A DNA stretch of 64,000 nucleotides from Caldisericia bacterium (lineage in GTDB: Bacteria; Caldisericota; Caldisericia; B22-G15): assembly GCA_030018355.1 (NCBI GenBank), contig JASEFN010000001.1, positions 186,001 through 250,000 on the forward strand, written 5' to 3'. The position numbers were made by a program, and so were the translations under genes. The notes under the pieces are model-generated. The model was not told the DNA's origin. It did no database searches and worked only from the letters and a program-made list of their open reading frames with translations. Positions 51,934-59,405 of this stretch are shown here, piece by piece (the first letter of the stretch is position 1; the number at the start of each line of letters is the position of its first letter).

Positions 51934-51966
51934 AAAAGGAAGAGGTCTCTATAACCTCTTCCTTTT
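51934..51966 (-). terminator. Terminator of the CoA-transferase/madLM operon
   Basis: AAAAGGAAGAGGT pairs with ACCTCTTCCTTTT (13 bp, 7-base loop), followed by U-rich sequence on the minus strand. It starts 11 bases after the madM stop. Confidence 0.88.
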
Positions 51967-51976
51967 AAATTTTCAA

Positions 51977-52744
51977 TTAAAGTATTGCTCTTGTAATAAT
52001 ATAAAGGATCGACGGACAAAGAAAACATCCAAGACCTGTATAAAATGTTGCAGTCATAGCACCATAAGGTACTAATGCAGGATCAAGGGCTGTTAAACCT
52101 GCAACGGTTCCACTTGTTGTACCTACAAGACCACCTACAACCATTGCTGCTTGAGGAGTATTTATTTTTAATACTTTTCCTAAAGTGGGTATTAATATCA
52201 TAGCAAGAACAGATTTGACAACACCTGCAGCAACAGAAAGGGCAATTGCTTCAGAACTTGCTCCAATTGATTCGCCAGTTACTGGACCGACTATAAAAGT
52301 ACATGCACCAGCACCAATTGTTGTGATATCTTTTACATCTTTTATTCCAAAAGCAATGGCGATTATAACACCAATTATATATGAACCAACCACACCAATT
52401 ATAAGCGATACAACTGCCATAAGACCGCCTTTTTTAATTTCTTCGATTTTTGCACCATATGCAGTTGCAACAATTGCATAATCTCTTAACATAGAGCCAC
52501 CTAAAATGCCTACACCAGCAAAAATTGGAATATCAGCAAGACCTTTTGTTTTGCCTGTATAAGCACCAACAATTCCTGAAATTGCCATTGCAATTAACAT
52601 AGCTATGGTAAATGTGTTTAATTTACTTCTAAAAAGATATTTATTAATGTACATAGCTAAAACATAAATCACACCCACTACTAAACATGCCCAAATTAAC
52701 CCATTTTTAGTTAATAAATCTTTTATTATATCTATTAACCACAT
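51977..52744 (-). CDS. madM: Malonate/Na+ symporter subunit MadM
   Basis: This 255-residue polytopic membrane protein is recognised by KGLADIPIFAGVGILGGSMLRDYAIVATAYGAKIEEIKKGG, GAGACTFIVGPVTG, and the C-terminal GTTSGTVAGLTALDPALVPYGAMTATFYTGLGCFL. These match MadM of the Malonomonas/Pseudomonas malonate transporter. Together with MadL it imports malonate, or a close analogue, with Na+. The madL gene is 12 bases upstream. SD GGAGGTT precedes the ATG. Confidence 0.92.
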   Translation of the reverse strand: MWLIDIIKDLLTKNGLIWACLVVGVIYVLAMYINKYLFRSKLNTFTIAMLIAMAISGIVGAYTGKTKGLADIPIFAGVGILGGSMLRDYAIVATAYGAKIEEIKKGGLMAVVSLIIGVVGSYIIGVIIAIAFGIKDVKDITTIGAGACTFIVGPVTGESIGASSEAIALSVAAGVVKSVLAMILIPTLGKVLKINTPQAAMVVGGLVGTTSGTVAGLTALDPALVPYGAMTATFYTGLGCFLCPSILYIITRAIL

Positions 52745-52756
52745 TTTTAACCTCCT

Positions 52757-53116
52757 TTACTTTTTAATTTTTGCATATTTAGATAGAAATGGTGTTAATA
52801 AAAGCATTCCAACTACTGCTATACCACCCGCAAGAAATGCAATTAATCCACCCTTAAACGCACCTATTATATTTGATTGAAGAACCATTGCGACGATTAT
52901 TGGAACATATATTGCACCAATAAATTTTATTCCTAGTTTTGTTTTATCTGAAACCTTATTATTCCAATATTTTGTATTTGTCAAAAGAATTAGAAATAGC
53001 ATCGCAAAACCAACTCCTCCGACATCACCCACATTTAAAAGTTTCCCCAAACTATATCCTATTGTTTCACCAAGTAAAAAAAGCCCTGTTAAAATCGCAA
53101 GGCCATAAATTTCCAT
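52757..53116 (-). CDS. madL: Malonate/Na+ symporter subunit MadL
   Basis: This 119-residue protein has four hydrophobic segments. It starts MEIYGLAILTGLFLLGETIGYSLGKLL and has NVGDVGGVGFAMLFLILLTN, the MadL family core, then FIGAIYVPIIVAMVLQSN and FKGGLIAFLAGG. It is the small partner of MadM. The ATG follows the CoA-transferase stop by 2 bases, with SD AAAGGAGGG in the end of that gene. Cotranscription of uptake and activation genes is therefore likely. Confidence 0.92.
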   Translation of the reverse strand: MEIYGLAILTGLFLLGETIGYSLGKLLNVGDVGGVGFAMLFLILLTNTKYWNNKVSDKTKLGIKFIGAIYVPIIVAMVLQSNIIGAFKGGLIAFLAGGIAVVGMLLLTPFLSKYAKIKK

Positions 53117-53118
53117 TT

Positions 53119-54348
53119 TTATTTCCCTCCTTTCATGTTTTGTATATCTTCATAAGTTAAAACTACCCCTTCTTTTCTTAATTCATTTATTTTTTCTTCA
53201 GGGTAGTTTAAAAGATCTTTTAAAACCTCTATAGTATGTTGCCCTAAAAGAGGCGCAGGAGCATAAACCTCTCCAGGTGTTTCATTCATTTTAAATGGAG
53301 ATCCTACAATTCTCATTTTTCCAACTTTTGGTTGTTCTATTTCAACAATCATTTTTCTATAATTAACAACAGGGTCATTTACAACTTTATCAATTGTATT
53401 TATTGGCGAATACGGAAGGTTATATTTTTCGAAAAGTTCTGCCCATTCTGAATATGTTTTTGTTAAGAAAATCTCACTCAAAATTTTATTTAATTCTTCC
53501 CTATTTTCAGTTCTTAATTTATTTGTTTTAAATTTTGGATGATCAATGAGATCTTTTCTTCCAATCATCTCGCAGAATTTTACCCAAAGTTGATCGTTTC
53601 CAATGGGAACAATAATCCAATCATCTTTTGTTTTATAACCTTGAAATGGAGTAATTGTTGGATGCATTGTACCAAGGGGTTTTGGTACCTCACCTGTAAC
53701 TGTATATCTTACCACAGCATTTTCTAAAATATACACAAGACCATCAACCATTGAAATATCTATTTTTTGCCCAACTCCACTTTTCTCTCTATAAATAAGC
53801 GCAGCAAGGATTGCAATAGCACATTGATGTCCTGCAACAATATCACCTACTGATGTTCCAACTCTACAAGGTGGTCCACCGTATGGTCCTGTTATACTCA
53901 TAAGACCACTATATGCTTGCGCAACCATATCATATGCAGGTTTATCCTTGTATTCTCTCAAAGTATCATGACCAAACCCACAAATTGAAGCATATATAAT
54001 TTTAGGATTAATTTTTTTAACCTCATCATACCCAAAACCAAGTTTTTCCATTGTTCCAGGACGAAAGTTTTCTAAAATTACATCAGAAATTTTAATGAAT
54101 TCTTTTAATAATTCTTTTCCTTTATCTTTTTTAAGATCAATTACGACACTTTTTTTATTTCTATTAATACTTATAAAATATGCACTTTCATCTTTGATAA
54201 ATGGTCCAAATTCTCTTGCATCATCTCCTCTTGGTGGTTCAATATGGATTACTTCTGCTCCAAGGTCTGCTAAAATCATAGATGTTGTAGGAGCCGCAAG
54301 AACATGACTTAAATCACATATTCTAATACCTTCAAGTGCTTTTTCCAT
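53119..54348 (-). CDS. Family III CoA-transferase (CaiB/BaiF type), probably malonate-related
   Basis: This 409-residue protein begins ALEGIRICDLSHVLAAPTTSMILADLGAEVIHIEPP, the family III start, and has DLKKDKGKELLKEFI and FRPGTMEKLGFGYDEV. The catalytic aspartate is in VGTSVGDIVAGHQCAIAIL. The family swaps CoA between acyl-CoA and a free acid. Operon partnership with madLM suggests malonate (or methylmalonate/succinate) as the acceptor, but this is inference. The ATG is 15 bases from the nearest SD (AGGAGGTGAG), unusually far. A leader with a hairpin precedes it. Confidence 0.88.
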   Translation of the reverse strand: MEKALEGIRICDLSHVLAAPTTSMILADLGAEVIHIEPPRGDDAREFGPFIKDESAYFISINRNKKSVVIDLKKDKGKELLKEFIKISDVILENFRPGTMEKLGFGYDEVKKINPKIIYASICGFGHDTLREYKDKPAYDMVAQAYSGLMSITGPYGGPPCRVGTSVGDIVAGHQCAIAILAALIYREKSGVGQKIDISMVDGLVYILENAVVRYTVTGEVPKPLGTMHPTITPFQGYKTKDDWIIVPIGNDQLWVKFCEMIGRKDLIDHPKFKTNKLRTENREELNKILSEIFLTKTYSEWAELFEKYNLPYSPINTIDKVVNDPVVNYRKMIVEIEQPKVGKMRIVGSPFKMNETPGEVYAPAPLLGQHTIEVLKDLLNYPEEKINELRKEGVVLTYEDIQNMKGGK

Positions 54349-54443
54349 TTTATTTTATTCTCACCTCCTTATTTCTCACTAAACCCCTAAATCACAATAT
54401 TAGTTTAGTATAATATATAGATACAAAATTTTCACTTATTCAC

Positions 54444-54470
54444 CTTTTTTAATTTCATCTCACCTCCCTT
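54444..54470 (-). CDS. Possible 8-residue leader peptide
   Basis: On the minus strand a full-match SD (GGGAGGTGAG) lies directly before an ATG that opens an 8-codon frame, MKLKKVNK, ended by TGA. It sits between the hairpin at 54483-54505 and the CoA-transferase gene. The reading frame is too short for composition tests. It could equally be a ribosome-binding decoy. Confidence 0.3.
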
Positions 54471-54482
54471 CATAATAAAAAA

Positions 54483-54505
54483 AGTGACCTAAAAATCAGG
54501 TCACT
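54483..54505 (-). terminator. Intrinsic terminator/attenuator between hutP and the CoA-transferase operon
   Basis: The 8-bp stem AGTGACCT/AGGTCACT has a 7-base loop, followed on the minus strand by TTTTTTT. It lies 57 bases after the hutP stop and about 20 bases after the predicted start of a second transcript. It can therefore both end the hutP mRNA and attenuate the next operon. Confidence 0.85.
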
Positions 54506-54530
54506 AATACACAAAAATCACTTTTTAAAA

Positions 54531-54560
54531 ATTATAATAAAAGTTTTTAAAAAAGTCAAT
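54531..54560 (-). promoter_or_regulatory. Promoter upstream of the attenuator
   Basis: Minus strand TTGACT (54555-54560), 18-base spacer, TATAAT (54531-54536). The -35 lies just upstream of the hutP stop codon in transcript order. Its transcript would begin close to 54524 and run straight into the hairpin. Confidence 0.7.
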
Positions 54561-54561
54561 A

Positions 54562-54990
54562 CTATTTAGTAAGATGCATTATACTAAGAGAACCCCTCTC
54601 GTGATTTGTAAGAGGATAAAAGGCGGAATCTCCATAAAGTGCAACAGCAATCCAATGGCCATCAGAAGCAATTCCAACTTTCATTCTTATACTTGCGTCT
54701 ACTGGGACTTGATGTAAAATACCCTGAAGGGCATCAAGAGAAGCATGAACGACTCCATGAATAAGTACTGAATTTTTTTCTACTATGTTATTTTGAATAG
54801 CACATCCAATTATTGATTTAACAAAGTGCTCTTTTACATTTGATGCAAGACCTGCAACAACAGTAACAGCTAATTTTATTCCAATCTTCACTGCTTTCTC
54901 TTTTATTACCTTTTCTTCTTCATCATCTGATAGAGCAGCAAGCATTGCAATTTTTCCAATTCTCTCTAATTTCATTTCAATTTTTTCCAT
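54562..54990 (-). CDS. hutP: HutP-family RNA-binding antiterminator
   Basis: This 142-residue protein matches HutP. The metal/histidine-binding histidines of the Bacillus protein (H73, H77, H138) have equivalents in HGVVHASLDALQG (H78, H82) and NHERGSLSIMHL (H130). GHWIAVALYGDSAFYP corresponds to the GDWIAVSLYG strand. HutP binds L-histidine and Mg2+ and then NAG-repeat RNA to prevent termination before hut genes. No hutH/U/I genes are near, though ftcD is at 2699. The ATG lies 10 bases after a TATAAT and has no SD. Confidence 0.85.
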   Translation of the reverse strand: MEKIEMKLERIGKIAMLAALSDDEEEKVIKEKAVKIGIKLAVTVVAGLASNVKEHFVKSIIGCAIQNNIVEKNSVLIHGVVHASLDALQGILHQVPVDASIRMKVGIASDGHWIAVALYGDSAFYPLTNHERGSLSIMHLTK

Positions 54991-55000
54991 ATTGTATTAA

Positions 55001-55006
55001 ATTATA
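55001..55006 (-). promoter_or_regulatory. -10 box (TATAAT) of hutP, leaderless type
   Basis: Minus strand TATAAT ends 10 bases before the hutP ATG at 54990. No SD is present. It lies within the short gap after the DUF4349 gene; no convincing -35 is seen. Confidence 0.5.
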
Positions 55007-55012
55007 ACAAAT

Positions 55013-55903
55013 TTAACTATTTTTTGTGCTTTTTACAATATATTTTTTAATTATAAAATATAAAAGATAACCAAATAGAACCCAAGGAACTATTATTGCT
55101 AGAAATATAATTAGAATTAATAATGAATTTATTATGCTTTTTATTGCAAAAGTCAAACCATCTAAAATTCTTTTTAAAATTTCAGATTTTTCCCACAATG
55201 GAACGCCTATACTTTTTTCTGTTAATAAAACACTTATCTCAGAATATTCGCTATGATAATTTATATAGTTCATTCGCCCTTTTATTTTTTCAATTTCTGT
55301 TTCTATATTTTGTAGTTCAGATCTTATTGAGAGTAAATCTTTTATATCTTTTGCCTTTTCTAACCATGATAAAAGAAGGGTTCTTTGGGACTCAAGAATT
55401 TTAAGTCTCCCCTCGAGATCAAAATATTCTTCACTAACATCTTCTGTTGATATAGATAAATTTTTAACCTTTCCAAGTTCATTTAGTCTATTTAAAAAAT
55501 TATCAAAATTTTTTGAAGGTATCATAAAAGTAAGATATCCAGAATTTTTTCCATCTTCTTCGTAAATTTGAGAATTAATCAAATTCCCATTGAATTGTGA
55601 TGCTAAAGTTATCAATTTATTAAGAGTTTCATAAAACTTATCTTTTTCAACTTCAATATTTGCGTTACCCCTTTTTATTAACTTTAAACCACTCTCATAA
55701 GACGGGGTAGAGGTTTTTTCAAAAAAATTTTGTTGTAATTCTGTAAAACTCTTATTATATTCTTTAGTTAAATTTAAATTTCTCATAGACATAAAAATTG
55801 TGGCGACTTTCGACAAGAGAAAACTTGATAAAATTAATCCAACAATAATAATTAAAACAATTGTTGTAATTATTAATATTTTTTTATTCAAAATCTTTTT
55901 CAT
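55013..55903 (-). CDS. DUF4349 membrane protein
   Basis: This protein has 296 residues. An N-terminal membrane segment lies at about 8-30, and an extracytoplasmic domain follows with strand-rich segments ending in GYLTFMIPSKNFDNFLNRL. A long coiled coil, from LEGRLKILESQR to IETEIEKIKGRM, then leads to NYHSEYSEISVLL. A second hydrophobic segment (about 255-285) and a basic tail complete it. This is the DUF4349 layout; function is unknown, probably envelope related. SD AGGAGGTGA precedes the ATG by about 5 bases. Confidence 0.88.
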   Translation of the reverse strand: MKKILNKKILIITTIVLIIIVGLILSSFLLSKVATIFMSMRNLNLTKEYNKSFTELQQNFFEKTSTPSYESGLKLIKRGNANIEVEKDKFYETLNKLITLASQFNGNLINSQIYEEDGKNSGYLTFMIPSKNFDNFLNRLNELGKVKNLSISTEDVSEEYFDLEGRLKILESQRTLLLSWLEKAKDIKDLLSIRSELQNIETEIEKIKGRMNYINYHSEYSEISVLLTEKSIGVPLWEKSEILKRILDGLTFAIKSIINSLLILIIFLAIIVPWVLFGYLLYFIIKKYIVKSTKNS

Positions 55904-56003
55904 TGTTTCACCTCCTATTATTATAAACTTTAATTTAGAAAATAAGTTTCAAATAAAAAGGTGAACATAGTTCAACATTTGTAACAAAATGATTTTTTGG
56001 TTG

Positions 56004-56009
56004 TATAAT
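56004..56009 (+). promoter_or_regulatory. -10 box (TATAAT) of the MacB-type ABC operon, leaderless type
   Basis: TATAAT ends 8 bases before the ATG at 56018 and no SD is present. GTAACA (55981-55986) is a possible -35 at 17 bases. Confidence 0.6.
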
Positions 56010-56017
56010 AAATTGAA

Positions 56018-56713
56018 ATGGGAACAATAATCGAAACCAATAATCTTATTGTTGAATATCATCTTGGAAAGGTAGTTGTTTATGCATTAAGGGGTATAAA
56101 TTTAAAAGTTGAAAAAGGTGATTTTATTGCAATTATGGGAAAATCAGGTTCTGGAAAGTCAACTCTTCTCCATGTTCTTGGAGGTCTTCAGAAGCCTACA
56201 AAAGGTGAAATATTTATAAACGGAAAAAATTTAATTAAATTAAGCGAAAATGATCTTACATTCTTTAGAAGAAAGTATATTGGTTTTGTTTTTCAATCAT
56301 ACAATCTTATTCCAACTTTAACTGCATTAGAAAATGTTGAATTACCAATGATTTTCTTTAATAAAAAATCAAAAGAAAGAAGGGAAAAGGCAATTTCACT
56401 TTTAACAAAATTTAAACTTGAAGACAGGTTAAATCATAAACCTACTGAACTTTCAGGAGGAGAACAACAAAGAGTTGCAATTGCAAGAAGCTTAGCTAAT
56501 GATCCAGAAATTGTCCTTGCAGATGAACCAACAGGAAATCTTGATTCAAAAACTGGTGAAAGTATTATGGAAGAGTTTGTAAATATAAACAAAAATTTCA
56601 AAAAAACAGTAATAATTGTAACACATGCAAGAGAGGTGGCTGAATATGCAAATAAAATAATTCATATAAAAGATGGATTGATTGAATCAATAGAAGAGTT
56701 AAGGAGGATATGA
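56018..56713 (+). CDS. MacB/LolD-type ABC transporter ATP-binding protein
   Basis: This 231-residue ATPase has Walker A GKSGSGKST, Q-loop FVFQSYNLIPTLTALENVELPM (a LolD/MacB hallmark), signature LSGGEQQRVAIARSL, and Walker B VLADEPTGNLDSKTG. It drives the FtsX-fold permease at 59405-60682. The two are separated by a large repeat-containing secreted protein, so a tripartite envelope machine is suggested. Leaderless start: -10 box 8 bases before the ATG. Confidence 0.95.
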   Translation: MGTIIETNNLIVEYHLGKVVVYALRGINLKVEKGDFIAIMGKSGSGKSTLLHVLGGLQKPTKGEIFINGKNLIKLSENDLTFFRRKYIGFVFQSYNLIPTLTALENVELPMIFFNKKSKERREKAISLLTKFKLEDRLNHKPTELSGGEQQRVAIARSLANDPEIVLADEPTGNLDSKTGESIMEEFVNINKNFKKTVIIVTHAREVAEYANKIIHIKDGLIESIEELRRI

Positions 56714-56714
56714 A

Positions 56715-59405
56715 ATGAAAAAAATTTTATTATCAATTTTAACAATTTTTCTAATTTTCTCTTTTATTAAATTTTCTTTTGGTGAGCCACAAATTGAAAT
56801 AGAGGGGTATAGTATAAACCCAAAAGAGGTTTATCCTGGTTGTGAATTCACATTAAGTATGAATATTAAAAATAATAGTTTAAAAGATAAAGCAAAATCT
56901 ATAACAATAGAGATAAAAAGAATAGAAAACAGAAATGATCTTTACATTTTTTACCCAAAAAACAAAACAACTACAAGAAAAATTGAGGAATTAGACGCAA
57001 ATAAAGAAATAAAAGTTGAATTTTCTTTTGAAGTTGATAAGAATGCCCAAACTGGTTTATATAGATTAGTAGTAACTATTTCATGGAGAGATGAGAGTAA
57101 TAAGACATATTTAAGTGAGGAGATAATAGGTGTAAGTGTTTCACCACCTTCCATTGAAAATAGACCACTTTTAACAATTAAACTCTTTACTTACTCTCCA
57201 ATTCCTGTTGAAGGTGGTGGAACTTTTGATTTAAATTTAAATATAGAGAATATTGGAGGCAAAGATGCAAAAAATATAAAAGTTGAAATAAAAAGAGTTG
57301 AGGGTAGTACTGCACTTCTTTATTTTTCTCCAAAAGAATCTGGAAATGTGATTTATTTAAATAGAATTCAAAAGGGAGAAAGATCGAGTATAAAATTTTC
57401 CTTTAATGTAGATGAAAATATAAAAACTGGACTCTACAATCTTGAAGTTCAAATGAATTATGAAGATGAAGCAAGATTATTTTATAGTAATCAAGAAATT
57501 GTAGGAATAAATGTAGTTGAAAAAAGGGATAAAGCAAATGTTGATATTATAAGTTCTAAAGTAGTTCCTGAAAGAATTTTACCAGGAGATACATTTGAAT
57601 TAAATTTAAAAATTAAAAATGATGGCAATCTTCTTGCTAAGAAGATAAAAATATACCCTTCAAACATTGAAGGGGAGGGTTCTTTAAAATATTTTTCTTT
57701 GCATGGGGAAGGAGTAAAAATAATTAATTATTTAAATATTAATGAAGAGACGGAAATAAAATTTAATTTTATAGTTGACAAAAAGATAGAATCAAAGTTA
57801 TACAACATTGTTTTTAATATAACTTACGAAGATGAAAAAAATAAAATTTACTCAAACGCAAAATCAGTCGGAATTTTAATATCATCAGATGCTCCAGATT
57901 TAATTCTTTCTAACTACTCATTTGATCCTGAAAGTATAAAACCAAACACAACCTTCAAATTGAATCTTATAATTGAAAATAGAGGAAATCTTAGTGCAAA
58001 AGATATAAAAATAACACTACAAAATTTAGAGAATAATACATCTTTATACCCATTTTCTATATTTAAAGGATCAGGTAGTCAATATTTAGAAGAAATTAAA
58101 GAAAATGAAAAAAAATATGTAATATTTGAACTAAAAGTCGATAAAGATGCTCAAAGTAAAAATTATACAATAATTATTTTGATAGACTACAAAGATAAAT
58201 CTTTAAGGAGTTACACAAAAAATGAAAGAATAAATATTTTTATAGGAGAAAAAGAAAAATTAACAAAACCTATAGTTTTAATTGAAAATGTTTCAACAGA
58301 GCCTAAACTAATAGGAATTGGAACTAATTTTAAATTAAATCTCACACTTTTAAATAATGGAGGAGAGGTCGCTAGGAATGTAAAAATTCAATTTAGTGGA
58401 GTTGGCGTGTCGGGCGATCTATATCCATTTACAATTTTAAATACAAGTAACACTATTTTTATCGGAGATTTAAAGGAAAATGAAAGAAAAAATGTAGAAG
58501 TCAACTTTTCTGTATCATCAGAGGCAAAAGAGGGACCCTATAATTTAATTATTAATATAACTTATGAAAATAGTGAAAATTTTTCTGACTCACAAAAAAT
58601 TGGTATAGTAGTTAAAAAAATCGAGCCACAAAAAAGTTTGAATTTAATATTGTCAAATTATAAAGTAAACCCTAATATTGTTAATCCCGGAGATATTGTT
58701 GAAATAGATTATACAATTACAAACATTTCAAAAGAAAATGCATATAACATCACTCATAAAATTGATAAATTAGAAAATTCAAACTCACTTTATCCATTTT
58801 CACCTATTTATTCCACAAATATTAATAAAACAAATTTAATTTTAGGTGGTAATTCAATCAGTTATAAAATTAAATTTTTTGTATCACCAGATGCAGAATC
58901 AAAAACATACAATCTTTCTCTTTCAATAAAATATGAGGATATAAATGGAGTATCTTATGAAACTTCCGGAACAATTGGAGTTGTTGTATTAAGAAAACAA
59001 ATTCTTGCAATATTCAACTTTTTGTGCCCTGAAAGGGTAAAAACAAATCAATCTTTTACTCTTTCTTGCGAAATTGGAAATATAGGAAATTATCCTGTTA
59101 AAGGTGTAATTTTGTATCTTAAAGGATTACCAGTTTTTGGTGGGGATAAATTTATTGGAACACTTGAAAGTGGAAATTATGACACCTATGAATTTGAAAC
59201 AAAAATTGAAAGAGAAGGAGAATATAAAGGAGAAATAATTCTTCAATATGTGGATGATACTAATGAAATACATGAAATTAAAAAAGAATTTAAAATAGTT
59301 GTCGAAGAATATGAAGAGAGTCAGTTAGAAAATAAAACTCAAAAATTATCCTTTTGGCAGAAATTATGGAGATTTATATTAAGACTTTTTGGAATAATTA
59401 AATAA
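56715..59405 (+). CDS. Secreted protein with about seven Ig-like (COG1361/CARDB-type) repeats
   Basis: This 896-residue protein has a signal peptide (about 1-23), followed by six clear and one divergent repeat of roughly 115-125 residues. Each has the pattern P..I.PG..F.L.L.I.N.G...AK.IKI, then a LYPFS-like patch (LYPFSIF, LYPFTIL, LYPFSPI), then NE...I.F...VD..A....YNL...I.YED and IG..V. These are Ig-fold repeats as in archaeal COG1361 S-layer-type proteins. The end is a basic amphipathic stretch, FWQKLWRFILRLFGIIK, that may contact the membrane or the permease. It lies between ATPase and permease genes with no gap. Confidence 0.88.
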   Translation: MKKILLSILTIFLIFSFIKFSFGEPQIEIEGYSINPKEVYPGCEFTLSMNIKNNSLKDKAKSITIEIKRIENRNDLYIFYPKNKTTTRKIEELDANKEIKVEFSFEVDKNAQTGLYRLVVTISWRDESNKTYLSEEIIGVSVSPPSIENRPLLTIKLFTYSPIPVEGGGTFDLNLNIENIGGKDAKNIKVEIKRVEGSTALLYFSPKESGNVIYLNRIQKGERSSIKFSFNVDENIKTGLYNLEVQMNYEDEARLFYSNQEIVGINVVEKRDKANVDIISSKVVPERILPGDTFELNLKIKNDGNLLAKKIKIYPSNIEGEGSLKYFSLHGEGVKIINYLNINEETEIKFNFIVDKKIESKLYNIVFNITYEDEKNKIYSNAKSVGILISSDAPDLILSNYSFDPESIKPNTTFKLNLIIENRGNLSAKDIKITLQNLENNTSLYPFSIFKGSGSQYLEEIKENEKKYVIFELKVDKDAQSKNYTIIILIDYKDKSLRSYTKNERINIFIGEKEKLTKPIVLIENVSTEPKLIGIGTNFKLNLTLLNNGGEVARNVKIQFSGVGVSGDLYPFTILNTSNTIFIGDLKENERKNVEVNFSVSSEAKEGPYNLIINITYENSENFSDSQKIGIVVKKIEPQKSLNLILSNYKVNPNIVNPGDIVEIDYTITNISKENAYNITHKIDKLENSNSLYPFSPIYSTNINKTNLILGGNSISYKIKFFVSPDAESKTYNLSLSIKYEDINGVSYETSGTIGVVVLRKQILAIFNFLCPERVKTNQSFTLSCEIGNIGNYPVKGVILYLKGLPVFGGDKFIGTLESGNYDTYEFETKIEREGEYKGEIILQYVDDTNEIHEIKKEFKIVVEEYEESQLENKTQKLSFWQKLWRFILRLFGIIK

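Noticed and set aside
51900-52028. 43-codon N-terminal extension of gatC
   Set aside because: It crosses the madM terminator hairpin and the gatC -10 box, and GatC proteins are about 95 residues; the ATG at 51899 fits.
54349-54561. Classical HutP-binding array of regularly spaced NAG triplets
   Set aside because: Only scattered UAG triplets with irregular spacing are present (for example TTTAGGGGTTTAG), not the three evenly spaced triplets of the Bacillus hut site; regulation by HutP here is therefore only a hypothesis.
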